A stretch of DNA of 64,000 nucleotides from Megalonaias nervosa (lineage: Eukaryota; Mollusca; Bivalvia; Unionida; Unionidae). The notes below the pieces were generated by a model. The model was not told the DNA's origin and ran no database searches. It saw nothing but the letters and a program-made list of their open reading frames with translations. The translations under genes and the position numbers were made by a program. Positions 37,234 through 46,445 of the stretch are shown in pieces. Position 1 is the first letter of the stretch. Each line of letters starts with the position of its first letter. Where the stretch lies: positions 1-64,000 of the forward strand of contig JAECUM010003702.1 in the NCBI GenBank assembly GCA_016617855.1, given 5' to 3'.

Positions 37234-37722
37234 ATGGAGCAAAATGAATTTGTAAAAAGCCCCATCATCAAGAATTTTGAAGCATCTCGTGATGGTGTAA
37301 TCAGACACTGTCGACGGAAAAACCCAGTCGGTGTTGTTGATAATACTGGTTATCTCAGATTTAATGCTCATAGATTCGTGTTCGAATCATTTCATGGACT
37401 GCTCGAAAACGACCTTGTAATCGATCATATTGATCGAAATCGGAAAAATAATTCTTTTTCGAATTTGCAAGCCATTACGTAAAGCCAGAATTGCAAATTC
37501 GGAAGAGTCGGTTATAATGATAAATCTCCAAGATCAATTGTATCTACAAATGTTGAGACAGGCGAAGAGATAATATTTTCATCGATATATGCAGCTGCTA
37601 AATATTTTGATATTTGCAGGCGTTCGGTAAAATATGTCGCAGATAATATAACCAAATCAGCATTTTCAAATAAATACGATCAGCGAATTATATTTAAATA
37701 TCATAAACATGAAGCGAGATAA
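37234..37722 (+). pseudogene. HNH homing-type endonuclease, one in-frame stop
   Basis: The ATG at 37234 gives about 82 residues, including RFNAHRFVFESFHG and VIDHIDRNRKNNSFSNLQ, the classic HNH_3 core of phage and mobile-intron endonucleases. An in-frame TAA lies at 37480-37482. The same frame stays open to TAA at 37720-37722, with SQNCKFG and a NUMOD-like DNA-binding segment (SSIYAAAKYFDICRRSVKYV). It is therefore a single-stop pseudogene of about 160 codons with no frameshift. It lies next to the polymerase, which has its own HNH domain. Confidence 0.85.
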
Positions 37723-37814
37723 CTCCGTGAAGCAAAGCTCGTTCTGATAGTGTAATTAAGCAGTTGTCCCGCTTGATGACGTTACTGTAGTGATTTATTT
37801 GTAATTTTGTTGTT

Positions 37815-37980
37815 GTTGTTGTGGGGCTTAACGCCATTTTTCAGCACACGATAGGCTATACATGGCGGCCAGTATTAATGGTGGAGGAAGAAACCGGGAA
37901 AGCCGCGGATAGAACCACCGACCCACGAGAAGCTACTGGCAAGCTTTCTCACATATCCACATTCGCCGAAGTAATTTTTT
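37815..37980 (+). repeat. Interspersed repeat family B nested in the element
   Basis: Shares GGCTTAACGCCATTTTTCAG, CATGGCGGCCAGTATTAATG, AACCACCGACCCACGAG and GCTACTGGCAAGCTTTCTCA with the copies at 14780-14965 and, inverted, 61490-61660. Its presence inside the element shows insertion after the element integrated, or into an ancestral copy. Confidence 0.75.
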
Positions 37981-38404
37981 GTGTGTTTAATATTCAGTAA
38001 CTGTCTGTAGTCTGTGGTTGTAATTTACATCTTTTCACTTTAATAAATTCAGATTGTTCACGAGTTTGATTCAGGTAGGTTATTTTCAATGTGGCCGTGC
38101 AAATTACAGGTAGGTTACTTTTATATTTTCAATGTTGGCCGTGCAAATTCCAGGTAAGTTATTTTTAGATCTTGGATTCACGCAACATCTGTTTCCAATA
38201 CATCCGGCGGTATTTTATGTCCACGTTGTATTCAGCTGAAACATGTGTGAAATTGAAATAAATCCACACTGCAGTTTGTAACTCCTGACATATGTGAGAT
38301 TTATTTTAGAAATTAAAATTTACATTACGCTGTCAGTATACTGGTCGTACGTAAGTTGCCAGCATAGGTGACTATAGCAAATTCCGAACATTGTATTTGT
38401 AAGA

Positions 38405-38478
38405 ACGTACAATGGCGCAGTGCTAACGCGTAGAATTCTCGTACTCGAGGTCTGGGATTCGAATCTCATGACTGACAT
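38405..38478 (+). repeat. tRNA-like (SINE head) fragment
   Basis: ATGGCGCAGTGCTAACGCG resembles an A box, and GGGATTCGAATCTC, 40 bases on, resembles a B box. Acceptor-stem pairing is poor, so this is judged a tRNA-derived repeat head and not a tRNA gene. Confidence 0.4.
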
Positions 38479-38910
38479 ATCGTCGATGGGGGCATTATTG
38501 CCAAATTTATCTTAATAGTTGGGGATCCGCCAGCCCTCGAACTTCAGAGAAAAATCACTTTCTCCCACCATGTCACCATGTGGTGGGCGCACTTTTGCAC
38601 TCCCCGCGGTTGATTATGGGGGAAAGTGTGCATGATCTGTTGAACGTAGAGAAGGCCCCGTTGTGTGTTGTGCCGTCCAATATCTACAAATACAGATCGC
38701 CTAAAATGTCGTTTGGCAATCTGAGGGCGGATGGGTATTGCTGTAAATACGCTACTATCCTTGTATATAATTGCTGTAGATATGCTACTATCCTTGTACA
38801 TAATTGCTGTAAATACGCTACTATATGTATCTGTGCCGTCCATATAATCAAATACTATAATCATATGTTTGTGCTGTCTGGAAAAAACATTCCTCAACGA
38901 GGAATATTTT

Positions 38911-39905
38911 TTAAAATTCTGATTCAGATTTTTTAAAATATTTTTTATTTTTAATATTATTCTGATTCAGATTTTTTTAAATATATTTTTTATTTTTATT
39001 TTGAGATTCAGAAATATTTTTTACATTTATTAATATTTTATTTTTTATTATTATATTAATTCTGATTCAGATTTTTATTTTTAATAATATTTTATTTTAA
39101 TATTATTCTGATTCAGAAATATTTTTATATTTTTTATTTTTATTATTCTGATTCAGAAATATTTTTATATTAATTCTGATTCAGAAATATCTGTTATATT
39201 AATTCTGATTCAGATTTTTATTTTTTATATTGATTCTGATGGAGATTTTTATTTTTATTTTTATTATTATATTAATTCTGATTCAGATTTTTATTTTTAT
39301 TTTATTTTTATATTAATTCTGATTCAGATTTTTATTTTTATTTTATTTTTATATTAATTCTGATTCATATTTTTATTTTTATTATTATATTAATTCTGAT
39401 TCAGATTTTTTTGTTTGTTATTATATTAATTCTGATTCAGATTTGTTATATGTTTTAATTTTACATTTATTCTGATTCAGAAATTTTTTTATATTTTTAT
39501 TTTTATATTAATTCTGATTCAGAAATATTTTTTAGATTTATTTTTATATTAATTCTGATTAAGATTTTTTTATATTTTTTATTTTTATATTAATTCTGAT
39601 TCAGGTATTTTTAAAATTTTTATTATTATTCTGATTCAGATTTTTTTTACATGTTTTTTTAAAATATTAATTCTGATTCAGATTTTTTAAAATATTTTTT
39701 ATTTTTATATTAATTCTGATTAAGATTTTTTATATTTTTTATTTGTATATTAATTCTAATTCAGAAATATTTTTAATTTTATTATTATATTAATTCTGAT
39801 TCAGACTTTTTTTTTATTATTCTGATTCAGAAATATTTTTAATTTTATTATTATATAAATTCTGATTCAGACTTTTTTATTATTCTGATTCAGAAATATT
39901 TCTAT
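38911..39905. repeat. Array of the hyphenated palindrome TCTGATTCAGA in AT-rich DNA
   Basis: About 19 exact copies of TCTGA-T-TCAGA, plus about seven with one or two changes, recur every 23 to 65 bases, usually as TTAATTCTGATTCAGA, separated by T/A-only spacers. The exact copies begin at 38918, 38961, 39061, about 39106, then onward to about 39883. The spacing varies but the 11-mer is conserved, which is unlike an ordinary decaying satellite. The array sits at the midpoint of the element and ends 24 bases before the start of the ORF at 39929. An origin, a partition or packaging site, or a multi-site regulator are all possible. None is proven. Confidence 0.9.
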
Positions 39906-39928
39906 TTTAAATAAATATTTATTATATA

Positions 39929-40385
39929 ATGAATCAAGAAAATATTAACGCTGTTATTGTTGCTCTTAAGCAATTACAACAACACGGTATAACAATTTCT
40001 GATGAACTTCCTGAAAAAATGTGTGATTTTGAATCATTACAATTTCGAAAATCCGAGAACAGATATACACTACCAGCCGATTACAGATTCATAAAGTTGA
40101 TTCAACAGGCAATGTTACAGTCGCTTGCAGCAGTTACAGATGCTCAGGTAAAATTATTTGTTCCCTTTTCACACTCAATCGGAAAATTTAAATCAGAATT
40201 ATCTCACGAATACAAAACAAAAAAGAAAGCAAAATGCTCGTATAAAACAACTGAACGAGATTATGACAGCGAGTAAAGCCGCGGAAGAGTTACTGGCGAA
40301 AGATAGCGATGAGTGTTACTCGTCCCACAGTGAAAGTGACGACGACGAAACCAACGGGGTCATCGTGACTAAACAAGAGGGATAA
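39929..40385 (+). pseudogene. Unrecognised ORF beside the palindrome array, frameshifted
   Basis: The ATG at 39929 follows directly on the array. The N-terminal ~90 residues are helical (VIVALKQLQQHGITISDELP, LPADYRFIKLIQQAML). A frame change near 40225 leads into a second frame with a Lys/Arg-rich helix, a Glu/Ala helix (ASKAAEELLAKDSDE) and a very acidic tail (SESDDDE), closing at TAA 40383-40385. The total is about 150 codons. No family is recognised. Its position beside the array invites the idea of an array-binding or scaffold protein, but that is inference from position only. Confidence 0.55.
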
Positions 40386-40416
40386 ATATAGTAAAAAAAT
40401 ATTTACTCAGAATCAG

Positions 40417-40462
<46 letters not shown>

Positions 40463-40649
40463 CAATAATAACAATAATAACAATTTTTTTATTCTGATAA
40501 TAAAAAAAAATTAAAAGAAAACAAAATGAACTAACAGCATCCCATCATAAATATTTTACTCAGAATCAGATTATTTATTCTTAATCAGATTTATTTTTAT
40601 TCTGAATCAAATTTATTCAAATTTTTTTTTTGTTCCACGAACGCTAGAT
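40386..40649. repeat. (TAA)n tract and direct TCAGAATCAGA words
   Basis: Contains TTTACTCAGAATCAGAT at about 40402 and again at about 40556, a (TAA)n microsatellite (40417-40460) and several variants (TTAATCAGATTTA, CTGAATCAAATT). The half-site TCAGA matches the array at 38911-39905, but here it is in direct rather than inverted arrangement. Confidence 0.7.
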
Positions 40650-42122
40650 CTATGATCTCACATACAGATTTACGTTTAGTGATTCTCCACGTAAATCCAA
40701 AAGGTGTCCAGACTGATCAGTAAGCTTAAAATTTTATCCTTGATAACAGTGGATTATGCACACGCAGATAAACAATGTTGATTGGTTCTGATACAATTAA
40801 ATACCCTGGGGGGACTTGACGGGTAAATGTGTATAAAATGTATCCTTGCTGAGCTTGATTAGAGTTTTGTAAATCCACTTGATAACTTCCATCGATGGCG
40901 TCACATGCTAGATTGACTGCGATCGTGGACGTTATATTGACGATGCCCGGTGATACATGACGGCCGCCCGAGAACTGATCCATGTTGTATCTGAGAATAT
41001 TTTCTTGCGGGATTTTTTTTTCTCCACGCGGCAAGAACTTTTGGAAAATATTCATCGATGATATCATCGATTGATTTTCTTAACTCGGACGCGTCAAAAT
41101 AAGGTATGATAAATGTTGGTAATTGTTTTTCGGTTATTTGTAATGGTCGAGGAATACTTCTCTGAAGTATTCATTATCGAATACATTAATATAACCATAA
41201 TTATCCCGCCCCGCGGTAATGATTTCATGAATTATTTTTTCGCTCTGAGTTTCATGATCCGCCGCAAGCTGATTTTGGTGTTGTATTGTTTCGATGATTT
41301 GTTGTTTTGTATCATCGTTGTAATTTTGCGTCATAGAAATAAATAAATTTCGTAAATCACTGATTACTTGCTTGTGTTCGGTTTTAATTACGTCGGTGAT
41401 AGATTTAAAAAATTCTTCGTCGACGTAATGAAAACCTTTACCGTCTTTTACTCCTTGACCAAATATATAATTGTAACTTATTATAGAAAGTCCACTGTCA
41501 GGAGAATTAAAAATTGTATCACGGATCTGGAGTACCCATGGATCTTGTTTTCGATATTCTGGAAGTTTTAAAAATCTTTTTCTGTCGTCGAAAATTTATC
41601 CCGGGTTGGTTCTGGTGGTCTAACATAAACTGGTGGCGTGGAATTTCTGGCCATCCTAACACAGATCTGATCGAACTCTGATAAATATCTACGACGTAAT
41701 CCGGTGAATAAATTTCAGTCGCGGACGCGGACGACAGCGTCTTTTCGTGAACAGTAATAGCTATCTTGGATTCTTTTCCAGTGATAGATTTAATTCTGCC
41801 CTGGAATTCCTCATTGATTTGTCCGATTTGATAACTGCCCGTAGGTATGCTGACTACTTGCCAATCTGGAGTTCTATCGGGATTAATTTTGTGCGCGAAC
41901 ACCAACGAGTTATTTGCGGGGAGACCATCAAACGACGCTGATCTGATATTTGGCCAGCTATAATAAACTCGTAATTGTGCTAGTGCTATTTCTTTTGCTG
42001 GAATTGCAGTTGGAAAAACAACACTGAATTCAGGATTAGTTGAACTGGTTGATATAATTGTTGTTTTTTTGCGGAGCTGTATTGTTAGCCATCTGTTGCA
42101 GTTGTTCCATCGTTGACGACAT
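40650..42122 (-). pseudogene. Putative virion structural protein, beta-rich, multiply broken
   Basis: Starting at ATG 42122 (MSSTMEQLQQMANN), successive frames give YYSWPNI, a segment with PTGSYQIGQINEEFQGRI, ITVHEKTLSSASATEIYSPD, and SSIRSVLGWPEI. A helical middle follows (ISDLRN-type, then TIQHQNQLAADHETQSEK). The beta-rich C-terminus has NITSTIAVNLACDAI, PPGYLIVSEPINIVYLRVHN and a last strand-rich stretch ending at TAG 40650. The alternating strands and position in the capsid block suggest a penton or spike-type component. I do not know a named family with certainty. Frame changes lie near 42065, 41530, 41340, 41070 and 40735. Confidence 0.6.
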
Positions 42123-42148
42123 GATTATTATTAAATTAAGATTTTAAA

Positions 42149-42622
42149 TCAAGTTTGTGAATTTTGCAAACAATCAGGATTTTTTTCTGGTTCTAATGCC
42201 TCGTTGTAAATCTCCATTATTTTTGTGAACTCATTGTCGGTAATTATACCGTCATTGAGGCATGACGAAATCAACGACGATAGCTTCGAGTACGCTAACG
42301 TCACCGCGTGCAGTTTTAGCGTGTACTCGTGTAATTTCGCGTTTGTACACGTCGATATTTTTTTTGGCGACGATGCTAACACCAGCAATTGTTGTCGCGG
42401 ATAAAACAAATTGTTAAACTGCCGGTGACGTCATCGTTACCGCGTACAAAACTACACCAGTTCCAGCGATGATCGCAGATGCCGAATGCACAATTACGTC
42501 GATGACAACTGCGCGTCTGCGATATTTTTTTTTACTTCTGCGCTGTACTGGTCGATGATATTTTTTAGTTTGGTTTGACACTCACATGCCTGATTGTATC
42601 TGTGTTGGTTAGCGTCGATCAT
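42149..42622 (-). pseudogene. Small membrane-associated protein of the capsid block, frame-broken
   Basis: The ATG at 42622 (MIDANQHRYNQA) opens a helix. Another frame carries two hydrophobic segments (VIVHSASAIIAGTGVVLYAV, then FVLSATIAGVSIV). The last ~70 residues are helical, with KLHEYTLKLHAVTLAYSKLS, LNDGIITDNEFTKIMEIY and a stop at 42149. A helix, two membrane spans and a terminal helix pair with 'D--I-D-EF' recur in elements of this type as far as I can tell, but no function is known to me. Frame changes are near 42500 and 42410. Confidence 0.5.
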
Positions 42623-42695
42623 TATTATTAAGTAAATTAACGCGACTAATTAAAAATTCTTAAGTATTGAGGTGTTTCAGCGATAAATTCAGACA

Positions 42696-43648
42696 TCACC
42701 AGTAGGACGCTGTGGTTAATTTTTTATCAGATGGTTCCACTATAAACGTTTCTTCGGTATCTTTGTTTAACACTACAGATACAGTTCCAGAAAAATTATC
42801 GTTTGAATGACGCCATGGAAATGTAGTAAATATCCTAAATTTTGCAGAACTGAACACGGACAGCCTGTACACACCAGTAACCGTCGCGGTATGTTTGATA
42901 GTGTTATCTTGCGGTGTCCACGTTGATGATCCTGATCATACCGTGCATACGATATTGTAGATCGGCACGTGAGGAATTTTAACGAGGTTAGTTTTATTAA
43001 CAATATTAGGAATTCCACTGATGATATCGTTGAGTCTAGCGTTAATGTCGGCGAGTTTTATGTCAACGGTTGGTGGAGTTCCAAAGAAATCATTAATAGC
43101 TCTGTTTATGTTTCTACGAAAATTCAGAAACGTTTGTACGTGATTAGAAATTCAGTTCTAAATGCGGTCAATCCATCATTGATCGTCGACAACGAAGTTG
43201 TCATCGGGATGTTGTTATTGTTGACGTACTTCTTTGTTGCCGCGTCGAGATTATCTGTTGGTTCTCCCACGTTGGTAATTTTATTGTTGTTCATGTTGAG
43301 AATGCCGGTCATCATATCACCAGTCTTTAAAACTCGTTCGGATATACTATCTCGGATCGACGACGGAGTAACAACACTAGGGACAAGCTTTCCTTCTCGG
43401 TCACACACAGCAACGAGACTTTCTCGTGTTGCTCTGTTACGAACAATGATATCGCCGATTGAAATAATACTCGTCATTAATTTTCCTTCACGGTTTTGAA
43501 ATACTACAAGTTCATCATGATCAACGTTGGCAAGATTGAGCAGGTCAGATAATTCATCATGAATCTGTTTTGTTACTCGTTTGAGTATATCTTCACCTGG
43601 TGTTTGTTGGGTTTTAGTTTTAGCTGATCTTCCGTAAATATCTACCAT
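42696..43648 (-). pseudogene. Tail-fibre-like virion protein, frame-broken
   Basis: The ATG at 43648 opens ~174 residues: an N-terminal helical region, two repeats of the form 'NREGKLMTS...' / 'DREGKLVPS...', then LKTGDMMTGILNMNNNKITN followed by GEPTDNLDAATKKYV. That last block is the hinge motif found in phage tail fibres (GD-MTG-L-M-NNKI-NL--PT---DAA-K-YVD). Other frames continue with IPNIVNKTNL and a beta-rich C-terminus (TATVTGVYRLSVFSSAKFRI, FIVEPSD), ending at TGA 42696. A receptor-binding fibre is a reasonable inference. Frame changes lie near 43140 and 42940. Confidence 0.7.
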
Positions 43649-43672
43649 TATACAATATAATATAATAGTTGT

Positions 43673-44554
43673 TTAAAACGATAAATGCTGGTTAACGGTG
43701 TACTCATGCACAACTTTATGAGGAGGCGCTGACGATTCTGATACGGAGTCAAGTACAGCAAGTGCTTCTCTGCCACATATTGGTGGGTCGGCTACTTTTT
43801 GTGTTGGTAACGTTGAATACCAGATTGGAATTTGCATGTTACTCACATATTTTAATTCTTTTGGTAGTGCCAACCCGTACGAATGAAAATAAACAATTCC
43901 ACGTGGATCAATCGCGTATGCGGTTCAATGTGTACCTGTGTTGGTGGATTCATCGAGCTTAATAATACCAGTTTCTTTTTCTTCTGGATTTAACGGTAAT
44001 TGATCACGCATAAAAACACCTCTGAAGTTTTTGATGTTTAATCGCACAGCAACATCAAGTAAATCAAAATTGGACATTGGAAGAATCAACTTAGTGTTCC
44101 TGGAATTCTTAATCCGCTTCAGTACCGTGGTAGCGTCCCTGGTAATCTTAGACCCTTTCCCTATTTTTGTAGATCTTTTTAAACCTTTCCCTGTAGCTTT
44201 CTTTAATGCCATTCCAGCTGAGGTTCCAACAGCACCTAACTCAGCAGCTTTTGCAACCTCGGGTGCAGCTGCGGCTATTATTCCTGGAATAGCTGCGAGA
44301 AGTGGAAATATTCCACCGGTTTTAACAGCATCGCTGATGGCACTCGCGGAAAGATTAAGTCGTACTCCTGTGCTTGATTTCTTAGCTGCATCAAAGTGCT
44401 TACGTTGGCGTTCTGACAGCGATAGTTTATTCGGACCACCTGAGATTTGTCCTTGTTTTAATGATATTGCTGTTCCACAGTTATCTTCGGACGCTGATTG
44501 TAGTTTTTTAATCTGACCAGGAGTCAGACTGATATTAACATTACATTTATAATA
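43673..44554 (-). pseudogene. pX-like core region fused to adenain-type cysteine protease, one in-frame stop
   Basis: The open frame runs from just after a TGA (44555) to TAA at 43673, interrupted by one in-frame TGA at 43925-43927. The first ~115 codons lack an ATG and resemble the pX-like minor capsid/core region (ISLTPGQIKKLQSA, LSLSERQRKH, GVRLNLSASA, GGIFPLLAAIPGIIAAAA). After the basic KKATGKGLKR linker the protease begins: MSNFDLLDVAVRLNIKNFRG, a GIIKLDESTNTGTH segment ending in the catalytic His, YFHSYGLALPKEL, and ICGREALAVLD with the likely catalytic Cys. The residue after YF is His where adenains usually have Asp. Adenain matures virion proteins. The fused start could instead be two genes whose boundary has been lost. 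Confidence 0.85.
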
Positions 44555-44583
44555 TCATCCTGATTTTTAAATGTTAAGAACAT

Positions 44584-44725
44584 CTACACGTTTTCCACGG
44601 GGGCATCAATTACTGTCATGCGACCACCACCACCTTTAAGTAGCATTGTTTTATCGCCGAGTATAACAGATTGCTCTGTAACTACCAGGAATTACTGGTG
44701 GGTCGAGTTGTCTCGGCGGTGATCC
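44584..44725 (-). pseudogene. Very small ORF with GGGGR motif, start not visible
   Basis: Between the protease and the capsid gene, a minus-strand frame reads VVTEQSVILGDKTMLLKGGG then GRMTVIDAPVENV and TAG at 44584. Upstream, another frame has PPVIPGSYRAICY. There is no credible ATG, so a frameshift is likely. The conserved look of 'VILG-K--LLKGGG' and its place in the gene block suggest a short virion or accessory protein. Function unknown. Confidence 0.35.
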
Positions 44726-44727
44726 TC

Positions 44728-45961
44728 CTACATGAGCTTGAAAGTATCAACGGCAGATTGCCTGAATAAATCTAAATGTTCCAACGAAAAGTAATAGATC
44801 GGATATAGCGTTATAAAATCCCACCGAGATATCTGCAAACCAGAATCAACATTTTGATCACGCCCCATAAATTTCGTCAGTCGATGATATGCACACGCTA
44901 CCTGATTTTGATCAAAATTCATCGATACTTCTTCGGATGGTTCCTGATGTCCATTTATCCGCAACGGAACATCCCTGACTCCAAGCGTATCAGATATCAT
45001 TGTATTTCGTTGTTGTCTACCATATCGCGAGTTTTCTTGAAATGCAATAAATATATGTCGCGGCGCGGAAATACCTCGCTGTGATGATATCTGCCATGTA
45101 AATAAAAACCAACAACATCACTTTGAGTTTCGTGTGTGGTCATTGCCAACCATGACAATGTTGATTTACCACCTTGATCCATAAAAGAAAGTAATCGTTC
45201 TTGGGTGATCGTTGGAGTCATTACCGGCATCCATAACGAGAGTTTTTATAATTTTACTTTACATGCAGCAGCTGCGGCGGGTCGCCAGATTGCGTCGTTG
45301 TCATTGTCTTTTCTGAAAAGTACTACTGTATGCTTGGCCCCTAAAATAACCTTTCTGACACCTCCACAAAATCCAAAAATATGTGAGTGGAATTGCACAT
45401 GAAAATGCTTCTTCGCCGTTTAACATTTTTCGACGCGTGGCAAATCCCAAGTTATAGTCTTCATTCATTGATAATACTGCGCGAGTTTCTGCAGTCCCGG
45501 CAGCGTTTCTTAAGTTACCTATATTCACGTAATTATCATCTGGATTATCAGTTATGTCCTTAGCAAACATTACTGATGGACCGACCGATCTTGTATAATC
45601 ATCGTTGTATCTCGCAAGACCAAGTATTGTCGTGGCAATGTCGACGTTGTCGTCGATTTCTTCGATGTTTTTTCCGTCAATAACATATGGCACCTTTAAA
45701 TAACGCCATAATACCGTTGTTAACATAACCAGGTCGATCACCAATTGGAACTCCTGTACCATCTTGTACAATTCTTCCTTCATTTTCAAGAAATGCTTCC
45801 ACGGGTAAGAAATATCTGCTTGTATCATGAACTTGTAAATTGATTCTTCCTCGCCGATCTGGTTCTCGTGCGTTATACGAATATTGATAATCGTGCACAG
45901 GTTCATCCTTGAGAACTGGTGCATCAATATCGAATGCGGGATCAATTATACGTTTGAACAT
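44728..45961 (-). pseudogene. Double jelly-roll-like major capsid protein candidate, multiply broken
   Basis: The ATG at 45961 starts MFKRIIDPAFDIDAP. The first frame has RINLQVHDTSRYFLPVEAFL and YVNNGIMALF. The next has VIDGKNIEEIDDNVDIATTI and SCAIPLTYF. A third gives FGFCGGVRKVILGAKHTVVL and ends in a TAA before MPVMTPTITQERLLSFMD. The last has WDFITLYPIYYF near the end at 44728. The order of beta strands, 'LxNNxIxxLF', 'E/DGxxIE' and 'IPL...FGF' matches the double jelly-roll-like capsid family that I know from invertebrate elements. Its length (~410 codons) is plausible. Frame changes lie near 45690, 45370 and 45000, and a stop lies near 45250. It is the best candidate for the shell protein. 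No other large capsid-sized gene is present. Confidence 0.7.
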
Positions 45962-46069
45962 CCTTATATTTATCGTGTTTGTCTAACACGAAGACCGCTT
46001 CCTGCTACTGAATTTGCGGTTATAATTTTTGTTTTTTTTTTATATTGGTATACTAGATAACTCGGCTAG

Positions 46070-46418
46070 TTATTCATTCGCAGCCTGATTTATTATTTTA
46101 CTAACATTTTCAGGCATTTCCTTAGTACTGGGTAATTTTACTGGTGGTGGCTTTAGTCGTATTAATCGTGCTAATCTTTGATTGCCGAGAAAGATTTACC
46201 GGCAACATCTTCGACAGTACTAGTTTTTTTTCACGAATAACGTCGATGGCCTTCATACCTAATTGTTTTGCAATCGGTATTGCCTTTGGAGCTAACCTTG
46301 CAAATAAACCCTGAACAACATCACCAAGTCCATCTCCGTAGTACGCGCTATATATAGGTAATCCTGAATTTATCACCCTGACCACAGTCGGAGCACGTTG
46401 AGCATTATGTATGATCAT
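46070..46418 (-). pseudogene. Small pVI-like minor capsid candidate
   Basis: The ATG at 46418 (MIIHNAQRAPTVVRV) leads to GLPIYSAYYGDGLGDVVQGL, an amphipathic stretch with LAPKAIPIAKQLGMKAIDVI. The last ~20 codons lie in a different frame (KLPSTKEMPENVSKIINQAA) and end at TAA 46070. A short protein with an N-terminal 'G-P-Y----GDGLG' and amphipathic helices resembles the minor capsid proteins of this virus group. The exact family is uncertain. A frame change lies between 46130 and 46210. Confidence 0.5.
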
Positions 46419-46445
46419 TTTATTATAGTCGTTATATTTAACTGT

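Larger units (their letters stand above)
37723..38910. other. Gene-free segment with nested host repeats
   Basis: It contains a family B repeat (37815-37980), a ~50-bp tandem duplication (about 38070-38165, 'GGCCGTGCAAATT-CAGGTA'), a tRNA-like stretch (38405-38478), a CCCACCATG-TCACC-ATGTGGTGGG inverted repeat at about 38563-38588, and a ~34-bp unit (ATTGCTGTAAATACGCTACTAT) repeated three times at about 38738-38826. No coding content was recognised. Confidence 0.6.

Noticed and set aside
31943..37722. Alternative genetic code (TAA as sense) in the element
   Set aside because: In-frame TAA positions correspond to different expected residues, frameshifts are also present, and other genes end properly at TAA.
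38405..38478. Possible functional tRNA gene
   Set aside because: A- and B-box-like segments are present, but stem pairing and the overall cloverleaf are poor. It fits better as a SINE head.
38911..39905. CRISPR-like array
   Set aside because: The repeat is only 11 bp, spacers are low-complexity A/T and vary widely in length, no cas gene is present, and the context is an animal genome.
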